Counted from the first letter of the stretch, positions 43,448 to 52,962 are shown. The stretch is 64,000 bases of DNA from a virus (IMGVR_UViG_3300042863_000830:1-64000); one strand, 5' to 3'. Numbers and translations are program-made. The notes: generated from the sequence alone by a model not told the origin.

Positions 43448-43966
43448 ATGCCAACGACAGCAGAGGTAATTGATATAGCAAGAGTAACTGTTGCAGTTGT
43501 TATAAAAGCAATTGAACAAAATCAAGAAAATGATCTTGAATTGCCTAATAAAATTCGCATTGAAGCAAATGCATTAGAGTGGGTGAACACAACAGGATAC
43601 ACAGGAATAAATTTAAATGGATTTACAGACTATGTGTATGGAATGTGCGGTGGGTATGCGTTTGAGGCTGAAGCATTGATGGGTGTTGCTGGTGTTGTTG
43701 TAAATCCTTCAAGTGGTGGCAACGGAAGATTCCCAGAACAATTTGGCAAATTTGCTAGTAGTGGTTCTGTTGTAATTTCATTTAGTCAAGCGTTAAATAA
43801 ATCATTGTTGTATGCGAGTAGAGGTGGTATTGATGTTGGAGAAATTATAACATCAGGTGTTCCGGTTTTAAATCAAGTTAAATGGGATAGTGCAACTGCA
43901 ACTTTAACGGTGGCTTCAGCCGTTCCGTTTGTTACAGGAGAATATGTTAAAATATTAGTGTACTAA
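43448..43966 (+). CDS. hypothetical beta-rich virion protein
   Basis: 172 residues. N-terminal helix (TTAEVIDIARVTVAVVIKAI), then a Gly/Ser-rich middle (VVVNPSSGGNGRFPEQFGKF) and a beta C-terminus with TLTVASAVPFVTGEYVKILV. It abuts the previous gene (stop then ATG) and precedes the first collagen-like fibre. Unknown family; presumably a fibre-associated protein. Confidence 0.55.
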   Translation: MPTTAEVIDIARVTVAVVIKAIEQNQENDLELPNKIRIEANALEWVNTTGYTGINLNGFTDYVYGMCGGYAFEAEALMGVAGVVVNPSSGGNGRFPEQFGKFASSGSVVISFSQALNKSLLYASRGGIDVGEIITSGVPVLNQVKWDSATATLTVASAVPFVTGEYVKILVY

Positions 43967-43985
43967 AACACATAAAAATAATCAG

Positions 43986-46900
43986 ATGGCAATACAAGGT
44001 CTTTTTACGGGTGAAGTAAAAATAAGAGAATTAAATGGTGTGTTAATTGCCGCCAATGGTGTTGTAGATTCTGTTGGTAATATTACTTCAGGAACAGCCG
44101 GTACTTCTGGTTCATCTGGCACTGCTGGTACTTCCGGCTCTGCTGGTACTTCTGGTTTTGCAGGTACGGCAGGTAGACTTGTAAATAATTTTGTAGCAAC
44201 AGCAGGACAAACTACTTTTTATATTCCTAGCGGATATGATAATGGGATGGTGGATGTTTTTGTTAATGGAGTAAAATTATTCCCAAGCGATTTTACAGCC
44301 ACAGATGGATTTAATGTAATACTTAATAATCCTTTAAAAGTAGGCGATAATGTAGAGATAGATAATTTTGTATCTAGCTATGTTTCTTCTTCTGGTTCAT
44401 CAGGGACGGCAGGCACCGCAGGAACTTCTGGAACAACTGGTACTTCAGGTATTGGTGGGGATAAGTATTATACAATATCTGTATCTATTTTTACATTAGG
44501 AACTGGTGGATATCTTATGGTTTCTCCCGGCTTATCATACTCTCCTGCTCAATCAATTATTGTAGTACATGATAATACTCACTTTCAAGAATGTGAGGTA
44601 GTTTCTTATAATGTTGTTACAGGAGAATTAGTATTTGGTGATCCTAATAGAGTTGTAGGCGGTGGAACATTCTCTAATTGGGTAGTGAACTTAGATGGAG
44701 CTTCTGGTGGTGATGGTTCTTCTGGTACAAGTGGAAGCTCTGGTTCAAGTGGTAGCTCTGCTACAAGTGGTACTAGCGGTACTACTGGTACTTCTGGTAG
44801 TTCAGGAAGCTCAGGTTCAAGTGGCTCTAGCGGTTCATCTGGCTCAAGTGGTTCAAGCGGTTCTAGTGGTACTTCCGGCTCCTCCGGAACATCTGCAACA
44901 AGTGGAAGCAGTGGTTCAAGCGGTTCGTCAGGTACTTCAGGTATAAATGGTACTTCAGGCACAACAGGTACTAGTGGTTCATCAGGTACAAGCGCAACTA
45001 GCGGTACAACTGGAACTAGTGGCACTTCGGGTACAACAGGTACATCAGGTCTTTCAGGAGATAGATATAGAACAACATCTACTACAACATTTACTTTAGG
45101 CAATGCAGGTACTATAACAATAGGAACACTATTGGGATATAGCCCTGCTCAATCAATAATTATAGTTTATGATGCTTCAAACTTTCAAGAGTGCGAGGTA
45201 GTATCATATGATGCAAATACAGGTTCTTTAACATTTTTAGCCCCTACTAGAACAGTGGGTAGTGGTACTTATAGCGCATGGACAGTGAACTTGGATGGCG
45301 CGAGTGGTGGCGATGGTTCAAGCGGTACTTCTGGTACTTCTGCAACAGCAGGTACATCAGGTACTTCTGCAACGGCAGGCACCTCTGGTTCAAGCGGTAC
45401 AAGTGGTACAACAGGCACAAGTGGAACAACGGGTACTTCAGGAACAGCAGGAACAAGCGGAGTAAGCGGCATTTCAGCAGGACAGACTTATTATTTTAAC
45501 CAAAGTGCATCTTCTGATGTATCTCCTTATAAGGTATTAGCTACCGAACCTTCAACAGCAGCACAGCAAACTGTAACTGTTTCTGGGGTAAGTTCAGGAT
45601 CAACTGCTTTAGTTAGTTCATTTCTAACTCCAGAATTAGGATTTACCATTATACCGGGCGGAGTACAAAGATTTCATTTACATTTTCTAAAACAAGCAAA
45701 TGGTAACGCTTTTGAAGCATATGTAACAATAGAATTAGCAAACTCTGCGGGCGTTGGTTATGGTACAATAATACCTACAAATGCTTCAGAAGTAGACTTT
45801 TTAGATGCTTCAACACCGGTTGAGGTACTTACAGACTTAGTGCTTCCAACAACTGCGATTCTTGATACAGATCGCATTATTGTAAAGATTTACGTTACAA
45901 ATTTTGGATCAGGAACTCACAATATAAATTGGTATACCGAAGGATCAACAAACTATTCTTATGTAATAACTTCAGTAGGTCAAATAGCAGGCACTTCTGG
46001 TTCATCAGGTACTAGCGGATCAAGTGGAACATCTGGCGCAACCGGTTCATCAGGGGAAACTGGTACTTCCGGTTCTTCTGGAACAAGTGCAACTAGCGGT
46101 AGCTCTGGTACATCTGGCGGCACTGGTTCGTCAGGCGAAACTGGTACGTCAGGTACTAGCGGTCTTTCAGGTACATCAGGGGCGCAAGGTACTTCTGGTT
46201 CATCAGGCACTTCGGGTAACGCAACCACTTCTGCAAGAGCAGTTCAAGTATTTACTGCAACAGCAAGTCAAACAACTTTCACTGTAACCAATGGTTATAG
46301 CGTAGGAATGGTAGATGTGTTTGTAAATGGAGTTAAATTGGTTAATGGCGTGGATTATACGGCAACCAATGGTACTACTGTGGTATTAACAGATGCTTTA
46401 ACAGTTGGTCAGATTGTTGAAATTGATAACTATTTGACTGCATTTTTACCAACCAATGCACTTAGAACAATAACTACATTTACTGCGACTGCTGGTCAGA
46501 CCACATTTGCAGTTACATATACTCAAGGGTTAATAGATGTATTTTATAATGGTTCTAATTTAGCTCAATCAGAATATACTGCGACCAATGGTACAAGTAT
46601 AATATTAGCTACTGCTTGTCAAGTAAATGATATAGTAGTAGTATATGCTTATTCTTATGCAGTAGGAGCTTATAGTGGTATTGCTGGTAGTGGTACAATT
46701 AATACCATACCAAAGTTCACCGCATCCGCATCAATAGGAGATAGTGCAATTACAGATGATGGAACAACTGTTACTTTAGTATCTAGAGCTTTAGCTGGTA
46801 CAAGTGCTACGTTTAATAGTAATCAAGCATTAACTGTTGTTGGCACAAATTCAACATCTGCAAATAATACTATAACTGGATATTCTGCTGATTTATATGC

Positions 46901-47999
46901 AGTTGCAGTTAGACAAAAAGGTGCATCTGCTGGTATAAGTGGAACTAATTTTATGGCACAAATAATAAGTGCAACGGGTGCTGAAGGATTAGAAATATAT
47001 ACCCCAAATTCAAAAGAATTAATTTTAGGCACAAATGCTACTGCAAGACTTACAATAGGCACTACTGGTGCTGCTACATTCTCAAGTAGTGTAAGAGTTA
47101 ATAATGCAAATGACATAGCAAGATTAAGTGTATTTGGAACTTCTGGTAATCCATCAATGACTGCTGATACAAATAACTTATTTTCAATTACGGGTAATTT
47201 AGGGCCACAATTAAATATCGGTGGTTATAATGGTGCATCTTATGGTATGTGGTTACAAGTTAAAGATGCTAATAATAGTAATATTAATTACCCTATTTTA
47301 TTACAACCATTAGGAGGATCAGTTGCAATTGGAACTGCAAGTCCAAGTGCTTTATTACATTTAGCGGTTGCAAATGCAGCAGTAGATGGAACGAAAGGTG
47401 TAAAAATAACAAATCCTGCTGGTACAACAGTGATGCTTGAGTGTGGAGTTAGTAGTGATTCTTTTGTAGGAACAACAAGTGCAAGTGATTTTAGTATAAG
47501 AACAGGCAATTCAGAAAGAATGAGAATCACATCGGGGGGTAGTGTATTAATGGGAATTGGAACAAATTCTGCAAGTGCAAGATTAGCACTTGATGCAATT
47601 GGTATGGCAGTTTATGATGGTGGTAATTATAGACAATGCTATATGAATGGTAGCACAATGGCATGGTGGAATGGTAGTAATCAAGGAACTTTATCAAGTG
47701 CAGGGGTATGGACTGATGCATCAGATATTTCTATTAAAAAAGATGTTAAGGATATTGAATATGGCTTAGATGCAGTATTAAAGTTAAAGCCAAGAAGTTA
47801 TAAAATGAAAGAAGATAATTTAGAACAAGTTGGTTTTATAGCACAGGAAGTTGAAGAAGTAATTAAAGAATTAGTATCAACAGACAATAGAGGTATGAAG
47901 GGATTATCTTATGGACAATTAACTGCAGTTTTAGTAAAAGCAATACAAGAGTTAAAAGCAGAAATAGACGAACTTCATAAAATTGTAGCTACAAAATAA
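43986..47999 (+). CDS. collagen-like tail fibre with S74 intramolecular chaperone
   Basis: 1337 residues. Five blocks of Gly-Thr-Ser / Gly-Ser-Ser triplets (about residues 36-60, 138-158, 237-360, 440-498 and 665-745) alternate with globular domains; AGQTTFYIPSGYDNGMVDVF and a sister copy (SQTTFTVTNGYSVGMVDVFV) are duplicated. The C-terminus (about 1244-1337, SIKKDVKDIEYGLDAVLKL, QVGFIAQEVEEV, AVLVKAIQELKAEI) is the S74 endosialidase-type chaperone, which trimerises the fibre and is cleaved off. Extremely rich in Ser/Thr acceptors. TAATG overlap with the following endonuclease gene. Probably host receptor binding. Confidence 0.88.
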   Translation: MAIQGLFTGEVKIRELNGVLIAANGVVDSVGNITSGTAGTSGSSGTAGTSGSAGTSGFAGTAGRLVNNFVATAGQTTFYIPSGYDNGMVDVFVNGVKLFPSDFTATDGFNVILNNPLKVGDNVEIDNFVSSYVSSSGSSGTAGTAGTSGTTGTSGIGGDKYYTISVSIFTLGTGGYLMVSPGLSYSPAQSIIVVHDNTHFQECEVVSYNVVTGELVFGDPNRVVGGGTFSNWVVNLDGASGGDGSSGTSGSSGSSGSSATSGTSGTTGTSGSSGSSGSSGSSGSSGSSGSSGSSGTSGSSGTSATSGSSGSSGSSGTSGINGTSGTTGTSGSSGTSATSGTTGTSGTSGTTGTSGLSGDRYRTTSTTTFTLGNAGTITIGTLLGYSPAQSIIIVYDASNFQECEVVSYDANTGSLTFLAPTRTVGSGTYSAWTVNLDGASGGDGSSGTSGTSATAGTSGTSATAGTSGSSGTSGTTGTSGTTGTSGTAGTSGVSGISAGQTYYFNQSASSDVSPYKVLATEPSTAAQQTVTVSGVSSGSTALVSSFLTPELGFTIIPGGVQRFHLHFLKQANGNAFEAYVTIELANSAGVGYGTIIPTNASEVDFLDASTPVEVLTDLVLPTTAILDTDRIIVKIYVTNFGSGTHNINWYTEGSTNYSYVITSVGQIAGTSGSSGTSGSSGTSGATGSSGETGTSGSSGTSATSGSSGTSGGTGSSGETGTSGTSGLSGTSGAQGTSGSSGTSGNATTSARAVQVFTATASQTTFTVTNGYSVGMVDVFVNGVKLVNGVDYTATNGTTVVLTDALTVGQIVEIDNYLTAFLPTNALRTITTFTATAGQTTFAVTYTQGLIDVFYNGSNLAQSEYTATNGTSIILATACQVNDIVVVYAYSYAVGAYSGIAGSGTINTIPKFTASASIGDSAITDDGTTVTLVSRALAGTSATFNSNQALTVVGTNSTSANNTITGYSADLYAVAVRQKGASAGISGTNFMAQIISATGAEGLEIYTPNSKELILGTNATARLTIGTTGAATFSSSVRVNNANDIARLSVFGTSGNPSMTADTNNLFSITGNLGPQLNIGGYNGASYGMWLQVKDANNSNINYPILLQPLGGSVAIGTASPSALLHLAVANAAVDGTKGVKITNPAGTTVMLECGVSSDSFVGTTSASDFSIRTGNSERMRITSGGSVLMGIGTNSASARLALDAIGMAVYDGGNYRQCYMNGSTMAWWNGSNQGTLSSAGVWTDASDISIKKDVKDIEYGLDAVLKLKPRSYKMKEDNLEQVGFIAQEVEEVIKELVSTDNRGMKGLSYGQLTAVLVKAIQELKAEIDELHKIVATK
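44700..45060 (+). repeat. GTS/GSS triplet repeat block
   Basis: Near-uninterrupted tandem 9-base-type units encoding Gly-(Thr/Ser)-Ser, the longest collagen-like block of the first fibre. Related blocks lie at 44091-44165, 44397-44455, 45300-45480 and 45985-46220, and in the second collagen-like fibre at 53147-53390 and 53630-54100. Long repeats like these recombine readily. Confidence 0.85.
47518..47540 (+). repeat. shared fibre seam, copy 1
   Basis: Sequence GAATGAGAATCACATCGG followed by GGGGT, encoding ERMRITSGG residues; identical over 23 bases to 51107-51129 and over 16 bases to 49723-49738, in three different fibre genes. Confidence 0.8.
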
Positions 48000-48742
48000 T
48001 GCCATACGTTTATAGACATATCAGATTAGACAAAAACGAACCGTTTTACATAGGTATTGGTAGTGCTAAAAATTACTATAGGGCTTATGGAAAAGATAAT
48101 AGAAACAAACATTGGCATAATATTGTAAAAAATACGAATTACGAAGTTGATATTTTGTTTGATAATCTTGATGATGACAGCGCAAGGGCAAAAGAAATAG
48201 AATTTATTAAATTGTATGGTAGAGTTGATTTAGGAACAGGATGTTTGGTTAATTTAACAGATGGCGGAGATGGCTGTTTGAATAAAATTATAACTAAAGA
48301 AGTAGCAAAAAAGATGTCAGATTCTCATAAAGGTAAAAAACATACTGAAGAATGTAAAAAAAGGCTATCAGAATATCACAAAAAAAGATTGCAAGACCCA
48401 GAAATGCTTAAAAAGCATAAAGAATCAAGAATTGGCATAAAGCATAAAAATCCAATGTCTTTGGAACATAGGATTAAAATATCTGAAAATAACAAAAATC
48501 GTGTTATTACTGATGAAACAAAGAATAGGATGTCTAAATGTAAAAAAACCATTATTTTACAATACGATTTAAACGGTAACTTTATCAAAGAATGGGAAGG
48601 AATAATTGATGCTGTTAAGCAATATGGGACATCAACAAATATTACAAAGTGTTGTCAAGGTAAATTAAAAGAAGTATGTGGGTATATTTGGAAGTATAAA
48701 CATCCAGAAAAGGTAGTTAAAAGAAAAAAACGTAACGAATAA
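47999..48742 (+). CDS. GIY-YIG homing endonuclease with NUMOD motifs
   Basis: 247 residues. YVYRHIRLDKNEPFYIGIG at the N-terminus is the GIY-YIG catalytic strand pair (Y-x-Y...Y-I-G); the K-x-x-E and catalytic E-F-I-K segment (AKEIEFIKLYGR) follows. The middle has repeated KMSDSHKGKKHTEECKKRLS-type NUMOD3 DNA-binding helices, and the C-terminus ILQYDLNGNFIKEWEG with SNITKCCQGKLKEV is NUMOD1-like. A free-standing mobile gene inserted between fibre genes, starting within the stop of the first. It can spread itself and nearby fibre DNA into related phages. Confidence 0.85.
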   Translation: MPYVYRHIRLDKNEPFYIGIGSAKNYYRAYGKDNRNKHWHNIVKNTNYEVDILFDNLDDDSARAKEIEFIKLYGRVDLGTGCLVNLTDGGDGCLNKIITKEVAKKMSDSHKGKKHTEECKKRLSEYHKKRLQDPEMLKKHKESRIGIKHKNPMSLEHRIKISENNKNRVITDETKNRMSKCKKTIILQYDLNGNFIKEWEGIIDAVKQYGTSTNITKCCQGKLKEVCGYIWKYKHPEKVVKRKKRNE

Positions 48743-48754
48743 AACAAAAGTAAA

Positions 48755-50272
48755 ATGCCATCATTAAATACAGGTAACGCAATTTTATCAAATGCAATAG
48801 CAGTAAATTCATCTTATAATGTAGGTATAGGAGGAGCAGCTTCTGGTAGTTATAAATTACAAGTTACTGGAAATGTAAATGCAGATAATTTTATTATTCA
48901 ACCAACTGGTTATGGTTTATTGGCCTCGTTATCAAGAGATTTAACTGGTTCAGGATTTGGTGTATTAAATTTAAGAAATGGTTCAAATGGGTTTATTCAA
49001 CCAGCTGCCTTATCAGTAGATAGAACATATACATTACCAGATGCAAGTGGTACAATAGCCCTTACAAGTAACCTATCTGCTTACTTACCTTTAGCGGGTG
49101 GAACTTTGACGGGTGGTGTAACTTTTGCGGGTGGTGTATATAATTTTATTGGTGCAAATAGATTTTTTGCTGCTGCAAGCGGCTCTATAAATTATTTATA
49201 TACTGGCTCAACAAATCTTACAATTCTTAACCAAGCAGATACTGCTACATTATTTACATTAGCCAATACTGGTGCTGCTAATTTTTCGGGTAATATAACG
49301 GCAAGTGGTGGTATTATAGTTTATGGAAGTAATAATTCAGGCTCACCGGCTGCATTAGGAACATCAACTGCAAAATTTCAGTTATTGAATGGTGGCGTTT
49401 ATGGAATGGTGGCAGACGTTTTAACAAATGGTAATACATATTTACAAAGCCAAAGAACAGATGGAAATACGGCTGCTTATAATTTATTATTACAACCATT
49501 AGGTGGTAACGTTGGAATTGGAACGAGTAGTCCAAGTCAAAAGTTGCACGTTTTAGGTGGCGCAGCAAATACTCAAACATTAGTTTTAGAATCTTCAATT
49601 GCAAATGCAAATGCTTATGCTGTTTTTAAAAGTACTGCTAAATCATATATTACTGGATTATCTTTTGACTTTTCAAATAGTTATATAATATATGATGAAA
49701 CTGCTGCTGCTGCAAGAATGGTAATCACATCGGGGGGTATGGTTGGGATAGGCTCAACTGGTTATTCTAATTTTAGGCTACAAATAACTGCAGCAACATC
49801 GGATAGTACAGCTTTTGCATTAGGGATAGCAAACTCAAATGTTCAAGATTTGTTTTATGTAAGAAATGATGGATTAACAAGTACAGGAACAAGACCAAAT
49901 TCACCTTATAACAATACAACAGGAGCAGGGGCAAATGCAATATTTGCTAATGACGGAACTTTACAAAGGTCAACTTCATCAATAAAATATAAAACCGATG
50001 TAAGAAATTATGATAAAGGCTTAGAGAAGGTAATGCAATTAAGACCTGTTTATTATAAAGGCAAAAATGATGGAGATACACAATATGCAGGTTTAATAGC
50101 AGAGGAAATAAATGATTTAGGCTTGGTTGAATTTGTACAATATGCAGAAGATAAAACTCCAGATGCCATTTATTATGCAAATATGGTATCTTTATTAGTT
50201 AAAGCAATCCAAGAACTAAACCAAAAAGTAAACGAACAACAACAAACAATAAACTCACTTATTAATAGATAA
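48755..50272 (+). CDS. tail fibre with S74 intramolecular chaperone
   Basis: 505 residues. Beta-rich, with phage-tail helical repeats (VSRDLTGSGFGVLNLRN, SADRTYTLPDASGTI) and LQPLGGNVGIGTSSPSQKLH, a glycine-rich receptor-binding-like segment shared with the other fibres. The C-terminal SIKYKTDVRNYDKGLEKVM, YAGLIAEEINDLGLVEFVQ and SLLVKAIQELNQKV is an S74 chaperone domain ending in a coiled coil. Lacks GTS collagen repeats. Probably a trimeric side fibre or tip protein. Confidence 0.82.
   Translation: MPSLNTGNAILSNAIAVNSSYNVGIGGAASGSYKLQVTGNVNADNFIIQPTGYGLLASLSRDLTGSGFGVLNLRNGSNGFIQPAALSVDRTYTLPDASGTIALTSNLSAYLPLAGGTLTGGVTFAGGVYNFIGANRFFAAASGSINYLYTGSTNLTILNQADTATLFTLANTGAANFSGNITASGGIIVYGSNNSGSPAALGTSTAKFQLLNGGVYGMVADVLTNGNTYLQSQRTDGNTAAYNLLLQPLGGNVGIGTSSPSQKLHVLGGAANTQTLVLESSIANANAYAVFKSTAKSYITGLSFDFSNSYIIYDETAAAARMVITSGGMVGIGSTGYSNFRLQITAATSDSTAFALGIANSNVQDLFYVRNDGLTSTGTRPNSPYNNTTGAGANAIFANDGTLQRSTSSIKYKTDVRNYDKGLEKVMQLRPVYYKGKNDGDTQYAGLIAEEINDLGLVEFVQYAEDKTPDAIYYANMVSLLVKAIQELNQKVNEQQQTINSLINR
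49723..49738 (+). repeat. shared fibre seam, copy 2
   Basis: AATCACATCGGGGGGT, encoding ITSGG, identical to the central 16 bases of copies at 47518 and 51107. The rare TCG-GGG codons are kept at all three sites in an AT-rich genome. Confidence 0.75.
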
Positions 50273-50277
50273 AGATC

Positions 50278-51684
50278 ATGGGCAAAACAAGGGATACCGG
50301 TTTTTTAAATAATTGCGTCTTTACAGACTCCTCTAATAATGTGGGTATAGGTGCAGCAGCCAATGCCTCATTTAAACTACAAGTAACAGGAGCTACTAAC
50401 CTTACTGGTGCTTTAAGTGGTACAAGTGCTACGTTTAGTGGTCTTACGCAAGATGCAGTACAGACAGTTATAAGAATGTCTGGTAGAAATGCATCTAATC
50501 AAATTAAAGCGTTAGATTTTAAATTAACTGCTGGTACTCCTTTATGGACAATTTCAACTGCTGCAGAAGGAACAGATGCAGGATTAAATATTATGCCTAA
50601 TGGAACATCTGGCTTAGCATTAGCTTATACCGGTGCTGCTACATTTACACAAACAGGAGGTTCTTTTTTAATAGATACCAATGGACAAGTTATTTCTAAA
50701 CAAGCATTAGACGTTGCAACGGCAGGTGGAAGATTTACGGGTCAAAGCAATAGAGGTTCTTTAGGTGCTATTCATATTGAGCAAACAACAACAGGAGCAG
50801 ATGGAGGTTATATTGATTTTAGAACATCAAATAGTGGCTCAACTACTCCTACTGCTAAAATGCGTCTTGACGCTTCAGGTAACGTTGGAATCGGAACGAG
50901 TAGCCCTGCAGGTAAATTAGATGTTTATATTGGTGCATATCAAAATTTAATATTTAAAGCTGAATCTACATATCAATCAAGTTTAAGATTTAATGAATCA
51001 ACTAATGGTCCAAGATTATATAGTGATGCTCAAACTGAAGAGTTTAGAATGCAACAATCATTTACTAGTACTGGATTTTTAAGTTTTTATACTGGACCTA
51101 CCGAACGAATGAGAATCACATCGGGGGGTTTTATTAAGGCAAGTAATAACGGTAGTTATATTGGAGTAAATGGTGCGTATCACGAATTTAGAAATACAAA
51201 TACAAGCGCTACTGATAATGTTGCAATAATCACTGTATTAGGAAGTACAAGTAATAATGCATCTAATTATCATTACATAGCAGTCACAGATGGGTCAGAC
51301 AGAATGTTTGTTTATGGTAATGGAAATATAGTAAACACTAATGGTTCTTATGGTACACTTGCATCTGATAGAAGATTAAAAGAAAACATCGTATCTGCTA
51401 CACCTAAACTTTATGACATAATGAGGTTGAATGTGGTAAATTTTAATTTGATAGGTAATGAGGACAAGCACATAGGATTTATAGCACAAGAAATGCAGGA
51501 GGTATTCCCATCTTTTGTATATCAAAATGACACAAGAAAATATGATGATGACGGAAACTTAATAAGTGGGTATGAAGATTCATTAGGTTTAAAGGTTGGA
51601 ATGGAGTTTGCTATTTTGACAAAGTGTATTCAAGAGCAACAAGCACAAATAGAAGAATTAAAAGCAATGATTGCAGCTAAATAA
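50278..51684 (+). CDS. tail fibre with S74 intramolecular chaperone
   Basis: 468 residues. GVGAAANASFKLQVTG, ATFSGLTQDAVQTVIRMSGR and NVGIGTSSPAGKLDVYIG are shared with the preceding fibre; ERMRITSGGFIKASNNGSYI is another common segment. The C-terminal region, LASDRRLKENIVSATPKLYD with HIGFIAQEMQEVFPSFVYQ and a long helix, is an S74 chaperone. Twin of the previous gene, suggesting duplication and diversification of receptor-binding proteins. Confidence 0.82.
   Translation: MGKTRDTGFLNNCVFTDSSNNVGIGAAANASFKLQVTGATNLTGALSGTSATFSGLTQDAVQTVIRMSGRNASNQIKALDFKLTAGTPLWTISTAAEGTDAGLNIMPNGTSGLALAYTGAATFTQTGGSFLIDTNGQVISKQALDVATAGGRFTGQSNRGSLGAIHIEQTTTGADGGYIDFRTSNSGSTTPTAKMRLDASGNVGIGTSSPAGKLDVYIGAYQNLIFKAESTYQSSLRFNESTNGPRLYSDAQTEEFRMQQSFTSTGFLSFYTGPTERMRITSGGFIKASNNGSYIGVNGAYHEFRNTNTSATDNVAIITVLGSTSNNASNYHYIAVTDGSDRMFVYGNGNIVNTNGSYGTLASDRRLKENIVSATPKLYDIMRLNVVNFNLIGNEDKHIGFIAQEMQEVFPSFVYQNDTRKYDDDGNLISGYEDSLGLKVGMEFAILTKCIQEQQAQIEELKAMIAAK
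51107..51129 (+). repeat. shared fibre seam, copy 3
   Basis: Identical over 23 bases to the first copy at 47518-47540; the surrounding gene sequence is otherwise diverged. Confidence 0.8.
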
Positions 51685-51687
51685 TGT

Positions 51688-51695
51688 TAAATTTG
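51688..51695 (+). promoter_or_regulatory. -7 element TAAATTTG abutting endonuclease start
   Basis: TAAATTTG fits TAnnTTTG and ends four bases before the ATG at 51700, predicting a leaderless transcript for the second homing endonuclease. Confidence 0.45.
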
Positions 51696-51699
51696 TAGT

Positions 51700-52389
51700 A
51701 TGGCTTACATTTATAGACATATAAGAATTGATACAAATATGCCTTTTTATATTGGCATAAGCAATACTAATGATGAATATAAGAGAGCATATTCTACATA
51801 CGATAGAAGTACTCAATGGAAAAGGATTACAAACAAGACTGAATTTGAAGTTGAAATTCTAATTCAAGAATTGACTTGGGAGGAAGCACAAGCCAAAGAA
51901 AGAGAGTTTATATCATTATATGGCAGAAGGGACTTGAAAACAGGTACGCTTTGTAATTTAACTAATGGAGGCGAAGGATTTGATGGTTATAAATTATCAG
52001 ATGCTGCAAGACAAAAAATGAGTAATTCTCAAAAGGGTAATACAAATTGGAAGAATAGAGTTGTTACTGAGGAAATGAAAAGAAAAATATCTTTAGCCAA
52101 TACTGGTAAGAAAAGGACTGAAGAACAAAAAATGTATAAAAGGTTAAAATATTCTGGTGTTAATAGTGCTAATTATGGTCAGAAATATAGCGAAGAAAGA
52201 AAAAAGAAAATGTCTGAATCAAAGATTAAACGAGCAATTTTACAATTTGATTTAGATGGGAACTTTATAAAAGAGTGGTCTTCTAAGAAAGAAGCTGCTA
52301 AAAATGGATATAATGAAAGCAATATATGGAAATGTTGCAATGGCTTAGGTAAAACACATAGAAAATGTATTTGGAAATATAAAATTTAA
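51700..52389 (+). CDS. GIY-YIG homing endonuclease, second copy
   Basis: 229 residues, a homologue of the first endonuclease: YIYRHIRIDTNMPFYIGISN, AKEREFISLYGRRDLKTGTL, NUMOD3 repeats (KMSNSQKGNTNWKNRV, KKRTEEQKMYKRL) and a NUMOD1 end (LQFDLDGNFIKEWSSKKEAA, NIWKCCNG). It lies directly after an S74-type fibre gene, as the first copy does, and has its own -7 box. Probably duplicated and independently mobile, with the two now recognising different sites. Confidence 0.84.
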   Translation: MAYIYRHIRIDTNMPFYIGISNTNDEYKRAYSTYDRSTQWKRITNKTEFEVEILIQELTWEEAQAKEREFISLYGRRDLKTGTLCNLTNGGEGFDGYKLSDAARQKMSNSQKGNTNWKNRVVTEEMKRKISLANTGKKRTEEQKMYKRLKYSGVNSANYGQKYSEERKKKMSESKIKRAILQFDLDGNFIKEWSSKKEAAKNGYNESNIWKCCNGLGKTHRKCIWKYKI

Positions 52390-52395
52390 AATAGT

Positions 52396-52722
52396 ATGAA
52401 GTATTTTTTTATCAATCAATTAGACTGCGTTCCACAAGACGGAAATTTAACTGACTTTGTTGTGGTTGCACATTGGTCAAGAATCGCAAATGAAGTAGTA
52501 AATGATAAAGAATACACCGCAAGTGTATATAGTACTCAATCCTTCTCAAAGGATGATGTTACAAACTTTATCCCTTATGAGGACTTAACTTATGAAATCG
52601 TTTGTGGTTGGCTTGATGCTTCAATAGATGTTGCAGCTTTAGACCTTAATTTAGATGCTCAAATAGAGAATCAAGTTAACCCTCCTATTGTGGTACTTCC
52701 GCTACCTTTTTCTAACCCATAG
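52396..52722 (+). CDS. hypothetical protein, probably DUF7936-like
   Basis: 108 residues. FFINQLDCVPQDGNLTDFVV, then VAHWSRIANEVVN and FIPYEDLTYEIVCGWLDA, followed by a helical acidic C-terminus (LDLNLDAQIENQVNPPIVVL). This layout resembles a small family of phage tail-region proteins I recall as DUF7936-like; function unknown. Sits between endonuclease and second collagen-like fibre. Confidence 0.55.
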   Translation: MKYFFINQLDCVPQDGNLTDFVVVAHWSRIANEVVNDKEYTASVYSTQSFSKDDVTNFIPYEDLTYEIVCGWLDASIDVAALDLNLDAQIENQVNPPIVVLPLPFSNP

Positions 52723-52741
52723 GAAATTTCAAGTATTTAAC

Positions 52742-52749
52742 TATATTTG
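52742..52749 (+). promoter_or_regulatory. -7 element TATATTTG before the 59-residue gene
   Basis: TATATTTG fits TAnnTTTG and lies 24 bases before the ATG at 52773. It would drive the small gene and the collagen-like fibre. Confidence 0.5.
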
Positions 52750-52772
52750 TATATAAAATAAAAACTAAAAAA

Positions 52773-52952
52773 ATGAACCAAGAAACAAAACAACTACCGG
52801 TACCATCATTGAACGCTGAACAAGTTCAAGTATTAATGAATTATGCTAATGAGCAATTGCCAACAAAATATGGCAAAGAGATACTAGGATTTATTGAAAA
52901 AATAGCTATTGAATTAGAAAAAGCAAAAGAAGTTCCTGTTGAAACAGAATAA
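52773..52952 (+). CDS. 59-residue hypothetical protein
   Basis: Short gene beginning NQETKQLPVPSLNAEQVQVL, helical and acidic. A consensus -7 promoter element and an A-rich leader precede it and the next gene follows ten bases later. Function unknown; the helical LNAEQVQVLMNYANEQLPTK could be a small fibre assembly or regulatory protein. Confidence 0.5.
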   Translation: MNQETKQLPVPSLNAEQVQVLMNYANEQLPTKYGKEILGFIEKIAIELEKAKEVPVETE

Positions 52953-52962
52953 AAAATAGAAA

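Noticed and set aside
44606-45103. Leftward proline-rich frame opposite the fibre repeats
   Set aside because: It is the reverse complement of the GTS/GSS triplets (PEVP-type repeats); the same holds for similar frames at 45269-45472, 45980-46228, 53142-53435 and 53538-54329.
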